Source: Ophiura sarsii
Lineage: Eukaryota > Echinodermata > Ophiuroidea > Amphilepidida > Ophiuridae
DNA: 64,000 bases
Assembly (NCBI GenBank): GCA_035610835.1
Contig: CM069441.1
Location: forward strand, 84,918,677 to 84,982,676
Reading direction: 5' to 3'
Shown: positions 13,151 to 28,100 of the stretch, piece by piece
Layout: each line of letters begins with the position of its first letter
Position numbering within the stretch: position 1 is the first letter of the stretch
Notes under the pieces: generated by a model
What the model saw: only the letters and a program-made list of their open reading frames with translations
The model's database searches: none
What the model was told of the DNA's origin: nothing
Translations under genes and position numbers: made by a program

Positions 13151-16100
13151 ACCCGTATTTCAAATAATGTCGCATTTTCCTATTAATAAAAGGCGGGTTT
13201 ACGTTTTTATACTGCAAAAATATGAAGTTTTGTGAAACCAAAACATTGTTTTAATCAAGAAGAAGTCGAATATATTCAATTTCCCTACATCCAACTTCTT
13301 TTTATAATGGTCCGTTGTCTATCTCATGGGCAAAATGGGGAAAAAATTGTAAAAAAAGTAAAGAAATCATTGGCTCACACGGGTTCTTTGAAGTAGGCCT
13401 ACGGTCATTATTTGCGAGTTTGTGATTAAAAAACCCGCCCAAGACTGCATGTATTTTGTTGGTACTCGTTACCATGCACATGCCCTTGGCGAGTGAAACC
13501 ACCGGGAACTAGTGATGTGTACCTTTAAGGGCGTACATCACTAATTCGGCTCCCATAGACTTTACATGCTTTGGAGGCTGTGTTCAAATCGCTCTAACCT
13601 GAGTTAGCTCGCGAATTTTTCTCTGAAATTTTGATATGTTTTAACACAAACGGTATTTTATAACATATCTGAAACTCAACCCCGGGTCATCAGGTGGATT
13701 TTTAGCTAGAAGCCGGCACGTCAGAGTGTACTGATTTTGTTACTTATAAGTCGGCTTTTACCCGTGCATGCAACGTGTGTGTAAATCGGTCCGTAAAATT
13801 ATGTTTCAGTTAAAATCACGTATTTTCTTTTTGAAACATTAAATATACATTCTTAGGAATACGCAGAACACAAATTTGACACAAAAACAATAATGATTAG
13901 TTTCATTTGCTACCATTCTTTCCGTCAAATAGGAACTATTATCGTACTCAACTTTGCCGGAAGTGCCGCGTATTATCGAATTAGTGGTGTACGCCCTTAT
14001 TTCATGTTCTGTTTCTTGTTGTTCTGTAATCCCGTTCTGTAATACTTCAAGTTGTTTTCATCTGCATCTACTTTGACGTTAATTTTTAGCAGATAAAAAA
14101 TGACTACGAGTGAGTCGAAAGGCTGATATAGCCTAGACGTGAGTACAAAATAAACCAAATATAAAATGAAAAGGGGTACTTTAAAATAAATACTACATCA
14201 TCGTCCCGCCTGTTCCTGATACGGTTGTTCTCCTACTAAAAAAGGAACCCAAGAGTATGGCGCCGCTCACATCGCCAGCGGTGTGTGTTTACGCCGTACG
14301 CACGATGTTGCTCTAAAATTCGCTTCATTGTGCATATTTGGTTGCACTTATGAAAGTTTTATGCATTTTGGTAGTACACAAAATTATTCTGATGGTAAAT
14401 CTTGAACGAATCGCGATTTTAATATGTAATGTTAATGTCCGGAAGCTGATTAAAACCGGTGCAGATTTGACAATAATAAAAGGCAAATGAACTGAAAACA
14501 ACGCAGAGAACAGAAGTACATATCTACTGTACAGTACAGTACACTTTGGTGGACATTTAGTATATTTTATTGCGTTTTCACTTCCTCGAAAATCTGGACT
14601 ACCAATTTTCGTAAATCCTGAGTCCCGCCCGAAAAACAAAATCGAGTCCCGGGAGCACTGAATTCCCGAACATCCTAGACCCAATGGTGGCTATACTATC
14701 GTTCATGCTTCACTATACTATAGCCACAACACCCTCTATAGACACACGACGTCGCGAAAATCACATTTTTAATTCAAGATTTTCACATCAAATATGATTT
14801 AAATCAATCAAAATGCACTCACATCCATGTTGTTCCTAGAACTCTTAGTAATACATTGTGTTAATTAATTTTGATCAAGCGGCAGTCGGCAGTGCTGACA
14901 CTCGATGTGAATTTCGCGACGTGAACAGTCAATAGGGAGTTTTGTGACCCTAGGTAGCCAGCTACCTAGGACAGGTCACTATTGGGACTACGAACATCCC
15001 AGCCTAGCCCTATGCCTATAGGCTATAGCCTAGGCTATGTAGCCTATAGCCTAGGCTATGTAGCCTAGGCTATGTATGGTTTAACCAGGGAGGTGTAATA
15101 TCTCTCTGGTTAAACTATATGTAGTAGTACTATTTTGATATCAGAAGAAAAGCCTATCTTATTTTCAATATTCCCCTAAACCAATCACCTCGGTAGATGT
15201 TATTGTTACTTATTGAACCATCCAGAAGAGAACGCCAATTCGCCAACTGGTTTTTGTGGCATTACCAAAGTCAAAGTGGCGCACCATTTAAAAGGCCAAA
15301 TAAAAAATAGTAGTTTCTCTTCCCCGCGCGTGCGCATCCATTTTGGCCGCCACGTCAAAAAAATAGTTTTTTTCTTCAAATTTTGTTCAAATTTTGTTTT
15401 CTAATTTTTTTTAATTTTTTTAATTTTTAAATTCTTTTTCTTCAATTTTTATTTTTTGAATGTTCTCAAGATCACACTGATGTTGTCAATGGAGAACGTG
15501 TCAATATTTTTAAAAAAACCTGTTAAAATGAAAGAACAACATAACAGGCAAACTGTTAATATCAAAACATGATACAAATTAAACTGTATCTGCATCAGAT
15601 GATATAAATAAACCGTGAGTAAAACTGGTGTTTTAAAATACCAGTGTGGTCTTCGCCTTCGGAACATTTGTTTGTCGTTTTTGGCTGGAACTGATTTATT
15701 TATCAAGATATTCCCGAGATCACACTGATATTTTGTAAATCTAGAATACACATCTTTTCTTATTTAGCTTTGTATTCCTGAAAGAGAAAAAATAGAGAAT
15801 AAATCCTTGTGTTATCTATATAATAATACTCTACTCTCTGTCTGTCTTTTTTGTTGTTGGTCTGTTTGTTTGTCTGTCTGTCTGTGCGCGCTTTTTCGTT
15901 GCCTTCCCGGGGTCGGGCGGCGTTCAAACTCAGTGGGTGGGTGCAGCTCGGTCCCCGCAAGAGCAAGTTCGCATTCGCTAGAGCGTACGAGGTCAAAGGT
16001 CATATAGGGGTCAAAGGTCATATGGGGGTCAACTTTTTGAAGTTGGTCGGATCATGCTTAAACTCGGTGATCTCGATGCGAGGCGAGCGTGGCAAAAATA

Positions 16101-19100
16101 AAACGGGTTGGCGTTTGTCGGGTCTTCCGGGGTCAAAGGTCGTCTAGGGGTCGAATTTTCAAAGTTTGTCCGATCGGGCTTAAACTCGGTGACGGGAAGC
16201 CTGAATATGAGTCGAGCGTGGAAAAAATAATACGCCTTTGTTTTTCTTGGGTCGTCCGGGGTCAAAGGTCATCTAGGGGTCAAATTTTTAAAGTTTGTCC
16301 GATCGGGCTTAAACTCGGTGATGAGAAACTCGGTGTCTGTTTGTTCAGTCCCCGCAAGAGCAAGTTCGCATTCGCTAGAGCATACGAGGTCAAAGGTCAT
16401 CTAGGGGTCAACTTTTTGAAGTTGGTCGGATCGTGCTTAAACTCGGTGATCACAATGCTCGATGCGAGGCGAGCGTGGCAACAATTTAACGGGTTAGCGT
16501 TTGTCGGGTCTTCCGGGGTCAAAAGTCGGGGTCACAAAGGTCGTCTAAGGGTCGAATTTTCAAAGTTTGTCCGATCGGGCTTAAACTCGGTGACGGGAAG
16601 CCCGAATACGAGTCGAGTGTGGAAAAAATAACACGGCTTTGCTTTTCTTGGGTCGTCCGGGGTCAAAGGTCGTCTAGGGGTCCAATTTTCAAAGTTTGTC
16701 CGATCTGGCTTAAACTCGGTGACGGGAAGCCCGAATACGAGTCGAGCGTGGAAAAAATAAAACGGTTTTGCTTTTCTTGGGTCGTCCGGGTCAAAGGTCG
16801 TCTAAGGGTCGAATTTTCAAAGTTTGTCCGATCGGGCTTTATGCATGCATTCTACAAACCACCAAACCCGAGAACCGACAAACCCCGGGTGACCGCCCAA
16901 ACCCGAGAACCGACAAACCCCGGGTGACCGCCTAGTATTAAAATAAACATGTAAAATATCGCGAGCAGTTTCCAGTATGTACCCATTTTAAGGTTATAAA
17001 GCTAGTCTTAGAAAAGTGGCAGCCATTTTGAAGCAAAAACATTTCCACCATGTTGGAAAAAGCGAAACCAGTTTTGGAAAAAGGGGCATTCGCCATTTTG
17101 GGAAGAAGAAAAAAACAAACTCATCTTCCTTTTTTCAAAAAGTTAGCACAAGAAACTAGTTTTATTTTTACTTGGCCTAAGATCCAGGGGCCATGGGAGT
17201 TTGGTGACCTGTAAATATTATTATTTTCATTAAATGATGCATATTTTCATAAAATAGGTGTTTGTATTTTGCCATTGTTATGTACCGAAGTTATTCATCT
17301 CTGTACATATTATTTATTGAACCTTCACACATTACAAAAGAGAACAATCATCTACCATTAGGTCGCACCATTTAATATCCAAGGTGTTTGGCAATAATTT
17401 GTTTTAATATCAGAAAGAGACTATTTCTTGATCTTGAAATCTCAACCGAAGCATATAGAAGGGCAAATGTGCTTACACGGTGAACGGTGAATGCATAATA
17501 ATATATATATATAATTCTTGTTTCATGTAAGATATAATATGGATTCGAGCTTTGCATCATTTGTTATATGCTGGACAGATTATAGTGGTTTACAATATGA
17601 AGAGGTTTTTTGCAAAAGGGCCTGCATCCACTTTGGCTCTTATTGAGAAAAAGTTTAAAAAAACCTGTTTCTAAATATTCAAGTTGAGCAATTGAAAAAC
17701 TGAATGGATTATGAAAGAGGTACACTACATACTAATTTAAATTGAAATACATTTCAAATGCGCTAGTTTTCAAAAACAAACAAAAATCATGTTTACATTT
17801 TTTGAAAATTTGGATGTACAGTACAGCTCACAATAGAGTGCACCACGCAACTGCGATGATAGTCCATTGACTTTGAGTTGATAGTCCATTGACAACGCAA
17901 TGACATAGCATTGACAATGCACTGACAGCGCGATGATAGTTCGTTGACATTATCGTCATAGCACCAATTGTCGTGTAGGGACTCCGTTGATCTTGCGAAA
18001 TCAGCGCGTCAATGCACTGACAACGGGATGTAATTGGGTTGATATTCCGATGAAAGTATGTTGACCTCCGTTGATATCGGTTACTCTAATGCGATCTGTA
18101 CTGTAGGCCCTTTTGCAACAAAACTCCATCTGTTTGTACTTAGAGAAAAAATCATTTATTTTAATCATTTAAAAAAAAAAAGTTTGATACAGAAATGTTA
18201 AATGATACAATCATATGTTTCAAGGAAATAAAGTCATTTTTTTTCAAAAAGACCTACATCTCATTGTAAACTATTGAAGTTGTTGTTTTGTTTTAAAAGG
18301 GCCTGTATCCCGATTTAATTCTGGACACAGGCCCTTTTGCAACTTCAATGACTGTTTACAATGAGAAAAAAAATGACTTTTTGAAAATGACTTTTTGAAA
18401 AATGTCTTTTTGAAAAAAAATGACTTTGTTTCCTTGAAACATAAGATTTTCCCCTATACATTTCTATAGTAAAATCATTTTTGAAAAAAATGCACCATAG
18501 CCCTTTTGCAACAACGCTCTTCATATATAGACATGAGTTATGAATTTTCCCAAATTCTCAGCTGTAGTCAGCTTCTGCATCATTGATGCTCTCGTTGGCT
18601 ATGCCGGACAAGCAAAATATTGTGATAGGAAAGGGGATTTAACTTCAATATTGCTATGCCGGCAACGCAATACATTTTGTACGAACTAGGCTTGTGACAA
18701 AAAGGGGGCATATTAGTAGTAGTGGCAGAAGGGGGGCATATTAATTCATTTTTGGCTATGCCGGACAAGCAAAGTATTGTGATAGGAAGGGGGATTTAAC
18801 TTCAATATTGCTATGCTGGCGACGCGATACATTTTGTGCGGACCGATAACTTGTGACAGGAAGGTGGCATATATTAGTTCATTTTGGATATGCTGGCCAC
18901 GCATTCACTTTTTATTTTAACCTGGGCACACATTCACTTTTTATTTTAAACAGTGCTTACAAATTGTGACAGGAAGGGGCAAGCACACTATAGTGTTAGG
19001 TATTTATTCCATGCCATGCCATTTTAATTTTGTTTCTGTGCAGACTCTTATTTTTTTTCTCTATGCCAGCTGTGACAAGTACGCTATAGTCTTACACATT

Positions 19101-22100
19101 TTCATGCCACAGACTCTCACGAAATACTTACATGATACTTTTTACTTTTAATATGTTTAAGGGTACTGTTTCATCCTGACTAATGTGTGACAGACACTGT
19201 GTCAGGTAGTGTGCCAAATGCAGCCTTTTTACATGATATTTTGCCTTAGTGTTATCTTAATTGTTCATCCTGATTTATGTGTGACACTGTGCCAGGGTTG
19301 CCTAAATACTTTATGTACGATATGTCATTGTGCCAGATACAAAGTACTTACGTGATATTTGGACTTTTTAATATGTTATCTTAATTGTTCATCCTGACTT
19401 ATGTGTGACACTGTGCCAGGGCTGCCTAAATACTTTATGTACGCTATGTCAGTGTGCCAGATACAAAATACTTATATGATATGTTTACTTCTAATATGTT
19501 ATCTAAAATGTTTCATCCCGACTTATGTATGACACTGTGCCAGGGCTGCCTAAGTACTTCATGTAGTTATGTCAGTGTGCCAGATACAAAATACATGATA
19601 TTTGGACTTTTAATATGTTATCTTAATTGTTCATCCCGACTTATGTGTGACACAGTGCCAGGGCTGCCTAAATACTTTATGTAACTATGTCAGTATGCCA
19701 GATATACAAAATACTTACATGATATTTTTACTTCTAATATGTTACATATCGTGTTTCATCCTGACATATGTGTGACACTGTGCCAGGGCTGACTATATAC
19801 TTCATGTAACTATGTCAGTGTGCAAAATACATGAAATTTTGACTTTTAATATGTTATCTTTACTGGTTTCTCTACTATGTTACATATCGTGTTTCATCCT
19901 GACTTATGTGTGACACTGTGCCAGGGCTGCCTAAATACTTTATGACCGCTATGTTAGTGTGCCAGATACAAAATACTTACATGATATGTTTACTTCTAAT
20001 ATGTTATATAAACTGTTTCATCCCGACTTATGTGTGACACTGTGCCAGGGCTGCCTAAATACTTCATGTAGTTATGTCAGTGTGCCAGATACAAAATACT
20101 TACATGATATGTTTACTTCCTAATATGTTATCTAAACTGTTTCATACCAACTTATGTGTGACACTGTGCCAGGGCTGCCTAAATACTTTATGACCGCTAT
20201 GTTAGTGTGTACAAAATACTTACATGATATGTTTCCTTATAATATGTTATATAAACTGTTTCATCCCGAATTATGTGTGACACTGTGCCAGGGCAGCCTA
20301 AATACTTATGTCATTGTGCCATATACAAAATACATGATATTTTGACTTTTTATATGTTTTCTTAACTGTTTCATCCCGACGTATGTGTGACACTGTGCCA
20401 GGGCTGCCTAAATACTTCATGTAGTTATGTCAGTGTGCCAGATACAAAATACTTACATGAAATGTTTACTTCTAATATGTTATTTAAACTGTATCATCCC
20501 GACTTATGTGTGACACTGTGACAGGGCTGCCTAAATACTTCATGTAGTTATGTCAGCGTGCCAGATACAAAATACATGATATTTTAACTTTTAATATGTT
20601 TATCTTAATTGTTCATCCCGACTTATGTGTGACACTGTGCCAGGGCTGCCTAAATATTTTATGACCGCTATGTAAGTGTGCCAGATAAAAAATACTTGCA
20701 TGATATGTTTACTTCTAATATGTTATATAAACTGTTTAAGTAAATGTTAACACTAAGTAATGTAAAGATCTACCGTATCATATATGAGTTAGGTTTGCCT
20801 GGCACAGTGTCATATAAGTAAAACTAAAGATGGCCTGCCTGGCACAGTGCCAGAATGAATAATGACTTTAAAAGTAAATGTTAACACCAAGGAATGTAAA
20901 GATCTACCTTATCATATGGCTCATTCCATGAAGTTGGGGCATATTATGTGACATCCAAGTGAAATTTTCAAAATGGATATTTTCCAACTCTTTCTTCTTT
21001 TTTAGGTTCTACAATTACCAAAGTCCAATGTAGAACTTTTTTTTTTAATGTAACATTTGGTGTAAAATAACCGCACATGTTCAACAGTTGGATGACATTT
21101 CCAAAAATCCTGATGCTACATGGACACCATTTCCCATTTCCATATCATTTTCTAATAAATTAGCTAAAGATGTGGGCCAAGTTTCTATACCTCAATTAAC
21201 TACTTGGAACCACAAATACATGAAAAGAAACCAGATTTGTCTAGGTTGAACATAACTTAACGATCAAGACATCGTAGATTAACTTTTTTATGTAAAAACT
21301 CATTGAAAAGTGACTCTTTATTTTGCAATTTGTATAATGAATTTAAATAAAGTACATATCAATATTTGTTTGATGTAAAGTACTCTATAAACCATGCACA
21401 TTGATTACATTATCGTCATAAAGTAAGTATATGAAGTATTATTTACCTGTATAATGTTTTAAAATGCACTACCGATGCTACATGGACACCGCGTCTTGTA
21501 ACATTGTTAATAATAAGACTATTCATACTGTTACAATTTAATATTTGAGTGTGAATGGTTTGTCTACTTGTTCATCATATCAAGTAGATACACAGAGTGA
21601 ATTGCTTGAAATTTATCTAAACACTGTTCATGTAAAATTTACCTTTTCTGTGTACTTAAGTATTACGATGCTACATGGACACCGTGCCCTAAAATATTTG
21701 GAACAGCTTGAACAGGTGCATCTTTTTCAGATCAATAGAGAGGATGTACTATGATGTTAACGTTTTATGTTATAAGCACACAATAAAATTAATAACATGG
21801 ATTGTAAAACTACAAATTACACAAAAAGATAACCTGCCATGAAGCATAAAACATAATTACCTATGATACACATACACCATTTCTTACAATTACACAATAA
21901 CAATACACCATTGATCAAAGAAACTTAAGATGTCCACTGAAACAAACTTCATGCAGTGTTGTTCTTAGAGTACCCTTTGTGATCTTAGTCTCTTTGCTCG
22001 TTTCTGATTGAATCATCCTCTATTATTGATAAAGATGATTGAAAAGTTTGATCACTTAAAAAGTCAGTTTGCAAAAAAATAATTTAATTGCCATGATGGA

Positions 22101-25100
22101 TTTCTTTGGAAAGGTACTAGTTTTTGAAAATGATGGGTTCCTTGTCTTCATCTCCATAAATTCCAGGACGATAGAACTGTCTTCTGAATTAATGTCAAGA
22201 ACCTGCAAAGCAAAACAAAATAAACCCTATGGCTTAGTATCTTCATGGAACATTGTGTATTGATATTGGAGTAGATTATTTATTCATGTTGCACTTTTTG
22301 TGTTGCAGGAAATATTTATATTAAAATTATGTTGAAGTATTTTATTTATTATTCATTTAACATGAAAAAGAATAGCAAAGGATAGAGAACTTAAATGATT
22401 TACAATTATTTGTTTTATTTATAGTAAATAAAACTAAAATAAGGGAATGTTTATTGTGAATTCAGTGAAATGCTAATGGAAATGGTGTCCATGTAGCATT
22501 GTGTATTAATATATTTCATTAGATAATACATCTCTCATAATATGCCTTTTTTCTGTAAAGTGTAGTAAAATGTAGGCAATGTTTTGAATGTTTAATTTTG
22601 GGTGATGGATAATTTCGAATGGGGTAATTGTTTTAGTCTAATTAGGCAAATTTTATGAAATGCTACATGAACATGGTGTCCATGTAGCATCGTATTGGTA
22701 AGCTATATTATTAGCATTAAAAGAGCAAAAACTAATTCATTATTAACTTCAAAGTTTATTAATGATGTGATTCTACAAAGAAATTACAATTTCAACGAAC
22801 TATAACGATACCCAATGCAAAATATTGCCCATGCTATGCCCGATGCTACATGGACGCCAAATTATGATGGCGTCTGTGACTCAAAATTAATATCATAACA
22901 TGAAAAGAAATTCTGATTCAGTGTTTCCCTTTCAATAAAAATGCATTAATAAATACAGGCATACAAGCAACATTAAGAAATAATTACAATCGCACTTACC
23001 ATTCACAAAACTATCCAATGTTTACATTTTGATGCTACATAAAAGTCCCGATGCTACAACGGGACATCAGCGACTGAAACCTTGATAAAACTAGCTCACA
23101 TGTGGCAAATTCCAAACAAACCTGATAGCTATTGACCTCTATCCTTACACAAGAAATATGGAATGTTTTATTTATCTCCAGGGGGGGATTCCCACAAATT
23201 GCATAGGATGTTTATCACGATGCTACATTTTATGGTTAGGACACCATGCACACGGCACGGTATACTTTTTCATGAATATATGGAATGGTCTTTATGAAAT
23301 TTATTCTCATTTGCAATAGTTTTCAATTGATAAATGCTCTTAATTTTGGAAAATAATTTAAAAATGTATGATAGAGAACTACCCCCATTCAGCAATGAAA
23401 ACTCCCGATGCTACACATGTATATTTTGTGGACACCGTGCGTAGCATCGGTAAGGCAATTTTCATGTTGCTTGGGTGAAAAATCAGTCCAGCGTGACGAG
23501 GTGTTTTGGTCAGTAAACTATGAATACATGTATCTTTTATTAATCAAATCGATTTCTAAGCAATTCTATGATAGTTTTGCTTACATAAAACTCATATTAA
23601 TTGTTGTGTTTTCCATGTCACGTTTTTTAGCAAAAATTGTCTTGGACACCACCTCATTTTTTAATTTTTTTTTCTTCAAGGAAGGGTCGATTTTTTTTTT
23701 TTTTTTCATGGCTCAATACTATAACCTAGTACTGTTTTTGGAAACTAAAGATTTTTGATATACACATAGAGTAAAACAGTTTATAAGCTGCCTAAAGTAC
23801 CAAATTCTGCAATTTTAACAAATGCCCCAACTTCATGGAATGAGCCATATATGAGTTAGGTTTGCCTGGTACAGTGTCATATAAGTAAAACTAAAGACGG
23901 CCTGCCTGGCACAGTGTCACAGTGACAAAATGAATAAGGACTTATAAATGTTAACACTAAGTAATGTAAAGATCTACCTTATCATATATGAGTTAGGTTT
24001 GCCTGGCACAGTGTCATATAAGTAAAACTAAAGACGGCCTGCCTGGCACAGTGTCACAGTGTCATAATGAATAAGGACTTTAAAAGTAAATGTTAACACT
24101 AAGTAATGTAAAGATCTACCGTATCATATATATATGAGTTAGGTTTGCCTGGCACAGTGCCATATAAGTAAAACTAAAGACGGCCTGCCTGGCACAGTGT
24201 CACAGTGCCAGAATGAATAAAGACTTTAAAAGTAAATGTTAACACTAAGTAATGTAAAGATCTACCTTATCATATATGAGTTAGGTTTGCCTGGCACAGT
24301 GTCATAATGAATGAGGACTTTAAAAGTAAATGTTAACACTAAGTAATGTAAAGATATACCGTATCATATATGAGTTAGGTTTGCCTGGCACAGTGTCATA
24401 TAAGTAAAACTAAAGACGGCCTGCCTGGCACAGTGTCACAGTGCCAGAATGAATAAAGACTTTAAAAGTAAATGTTAACACTAAGTAATGTAAAGATCTA
24501 CCTTATCATATATGAGTTAGGTTTGCCTGGCACAGTGTCATATAAGTAAAACTAAAGACGGCCTGCCTGGCACAGTGTCACAGTGACAGAATGAATAAAG
24601 ACTTTAAAAGTAAATGTTAACACTAAGTAATGTAAAGATCTACCTTATCATATATGAGTTAGGGTTGCCTGGCACAGTGTCATATAAGTAAAACTAAAGA
24701 CAGCCTGCCTGGCACAGTGTCACAGTGCCAGAATGAATAAGGACTTTAAAAGTAAATGTTAACACTAAGTAATGTAAAGATTTACCGTATCATATATGAG
24801 TTAGGTTTGCCTGGCACAGTGTCATATTTATAAGTAAAACTAAAGATGGCCTGCCTGGCACAGTGTCACAGTGCCAGAATGAATAAGGACTCTAAAAGTA
24901 AATGTTAACACTAAGGAATGTAAAGATCTACCTTATCATATATGAGTTAGGTTTGCCTGGCACAGTGTCATATAAGTACAATTAAAGACGGCCTGCCTGG
25001 CACAGTGTCACAGTGACAAAATGAATAAGGACTTTAAAAATAAATATTAACACTAAGTAATGTAAAGATATACCGTATCATATATGAGTTAGGTTTGCCT

Positions 25101-28100
25101 GGCACAGTGTCATATAAGTAAACTAAAGATGGCCTGCCTGGCACAGTGTCACAGTGCCAGAATGAATAAGGACTTTAAAAGTAAATGTTAACACTATGTA
25201 ATGTAAAGATCTACCGTATCATATGCGAGTTAGGTTTGCCTGGCACAGTGTCATATAAGTAAAACTAAAGACGGCCTGCCTGGCACAGTGTCACGGTGAC
25301 AAAATGAATAAGGACTTTAAAAGTAAATGTTAACACTAAGTAATGTAAAGATCTACCGTATCATATATGAGTTAGGTTTGCCTGGCACAGTGTCATATAA
25401 GTAAAACTAAAGACGGCCTGCCTGGCACAGTGTCACAGTGCCAGAATGAATAAGGACTTTAAAAGTAAATGTTAACACTAAGTAATGTAAAGATCTACCT
25501 TATCATATATGAGTTAGGTTTGCCTGGCACAGTGTCATATAAGTAAAACTAAAGACGGCCTGCCTGGCACAGTGTCACAGTACCAGAATGAATAAGGACT
25601 TTAAAAGTAAATGTTAACACTAAGTAATGTAAAGATCTACCGTATCATATATGAGTTAGGTTTGCCTGGCACAGTGTCATATAAGTAAAGTCCTCAAATC
25701 ATTGCTTTGATATGCATGGGTACGTCAAATTCGAATTTGAGTATAAGAATGAACTTACCTATTGATGAATCTTATTGTGAAAGCTTTACTAGATCTTGCT
25801 CCGGTCTAAGACCAGGCTACCTTGATTTTTTTATGAGAAAATGATCCCTAGTGACCTCTTCTTGACCTTTGACATGGTCAATATGATTAACTTATTTTCA
25901 TGGCTCATCAATCCAAACAAGATGCAACAAATTTGGTTCAAATCAGAGCATGTCTTAACTTTTACCTCTGTAAAGTTCAATGACCCCTAGTGACCCCGTA
26001 TGACATGTCACTTTTAATCGCTGAAGACCCTATATGAACATGGACCCACGAAATCTTTTGACCAATTATGAAGGTCATGAGTCATTTCCTCTGTGACAAG
26101 ATGCATTTTTTTAAGTGATCGAATTGAAAATTTACATTTTGACCCCTAGTGACCCCAAATGATTTTTAATTTTAAAAACCGATCTTTTGTACATGCGTAC
26201 GGTCAAAAGGAATATGTGGACCAATTTTGACGATCCTAGGTCATTTCACTAAATTGGAAATGCGTTTTAAGTGAAAATCACCTTTTGACCCCTAGTGACC
26301 CCTTCTTGACCTTTGACCTGGTTAATATGATTAACTTATTTTCTTGCCTCATCAAACCAAACAAGATGCAACAAACCCGGTCCAAATCGGAGCATGTCTT
26401 AACTTTTACCTCTGTAAAGTTCAATGACCCCTAGTGACCCCGTATGACATGTCACTTTTAATCGCTGAACACCCTATATGTGCATGGACCCACGGAATCT
26501 TTTGACCAATTGTGAAGGTCATGAGTCATTTCCTCTGAGACAAGATGCATTTTAAGTGATCGAATTGAAAATTTACATTTTGACCCCATGTGACCCTTTC
26601 TTGACCTTTGACCTGGTCAATATGATTAACTTATATTCTTGGCTCATCAAACCAAACAAGATGCAACAAACCCGGTCCAAATCGGAGCATGTCTTAACTT
26701 TTACCCCTGTAAAGTTCAATGACCCCTAGTGACCCCATATGACATGTCACTTTTAATCGCTGAACACCCTATATGTGCATGGACCCAAGGAATCTTTTGA
26801 CCAATTGTGAAGGTCATGAGTCATTTCCTCTGAGACAAGATGCATTTTAAGTGATCGAATTGAAAATTTACATTTTGACCCCTAGTGACCCCAAATGATT
26901 TTTAATTTTAAAAACCGTTCTTTTGTATATGCGTACGGTCATAGGAAATATGTGGACTAATTTTGACGATCCTAGGTTATTTCACTAAATTGGAAATGCG
27001 TTTTAAGTGAAAATCACCTTTTGACCCCTAGTGACCCCTGTGTGACCTTTGACCCCAAACCGTGAACACCCTATATGAAGGTATGGTGGGGGGTCCTACT
27101 GACCAAGTCTGGTGATTGTAGCATGTAAACTGTAGGAGGAGATGCATTTTGTAGGTGGGTTTGAAGAAAGAAGATGAAGAAGATGAAGATGAAGAAGATG
27201 AAGATGAAGAAGATGAAGAAAGAAACGGCAGAGATACAGAACCTTGATTTTCGAAAAAATCAAGGTAAGAAACGGCACAGATACAGAACCTCGATTTTTT
27301 GAAAAAATCAAGGTAAGAAGAAAGAAACGGCAGAGATACAGAACCTCGATTTTTGGGAAAAATCAAGGTAAAGATTAGTCTCAACACGTTTTTGTCCTCT
27401 GGGGCGTGCCATAGTTTGGCACGATTTTATGATAAGAAAAGATTATTTGTGCATCCCCCTTTTTCTCAAATAATTTGTTAATCCTTTATATGATTTGCTG
27501 ATTCTGTCACTACTTATGTCTTTTGTAGTACTGAGTCCGAAGATGTTTGAATGGAAATCTAACTCCATTTCCGCTTTATGATATTAATTTTTTGGCATTA
27601 ATTCAAACTTCTATTACAAATTTGTTGATAGAATGCCGTATATGACATTATACGGATATCAACACGACATGGACAGAGCGGCAATCATTAATATAAAGAC
27701 ACACAGGGTAAAATTTAAGACTTGCTCCGATTTTGACCGGTGATAGCTCATTTTGTAGGCATTGATGAGACAAGAAAAAAAGTCAATCATTTTTTTGGGG
27801 TCAAAGGTCAAAAAAAGGTCACTAGGGGTCCTAATGTAGTAAAAATTTACATTTCGACCCCTAGTGACCCTTTCTTGACCTTTGACCTGGTTATTATGAT
27901 TAACTTATTTTCATGGCTCATCAATTCAAACAAGATGCAACAAACCCGGTTCAAATCAGAGCATGTCTTAACTTTTACCCCTGTAAAGTTCAATGACCCC
28001 TAGTGACCCCGTATGACATGTCACTTTTAATCGCTGAACACCCTATATGTGCATGGACCCAAGGAATCTTTTGACCAATTGTGAAGGTCATGAGTTATTT

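Noticed and set aside
15465..15745. Possible element with GATCACACTGAT words at both ends
   Set aside because: The words are direct, not inverted, and no target duplication was found.
19130..25688. Small frames in arrays B and C as a repeat protein
   Set aside because: Frames are interrupted in each unit and not maintained. The unit length (about 125 and 145) is not kept at a multiple of three.
27028..27387. Ser-rich minus-strand frames here and at 30291-30534
   Set aside because: Produced by GAAGATGAA microsatellites and the array D tail.
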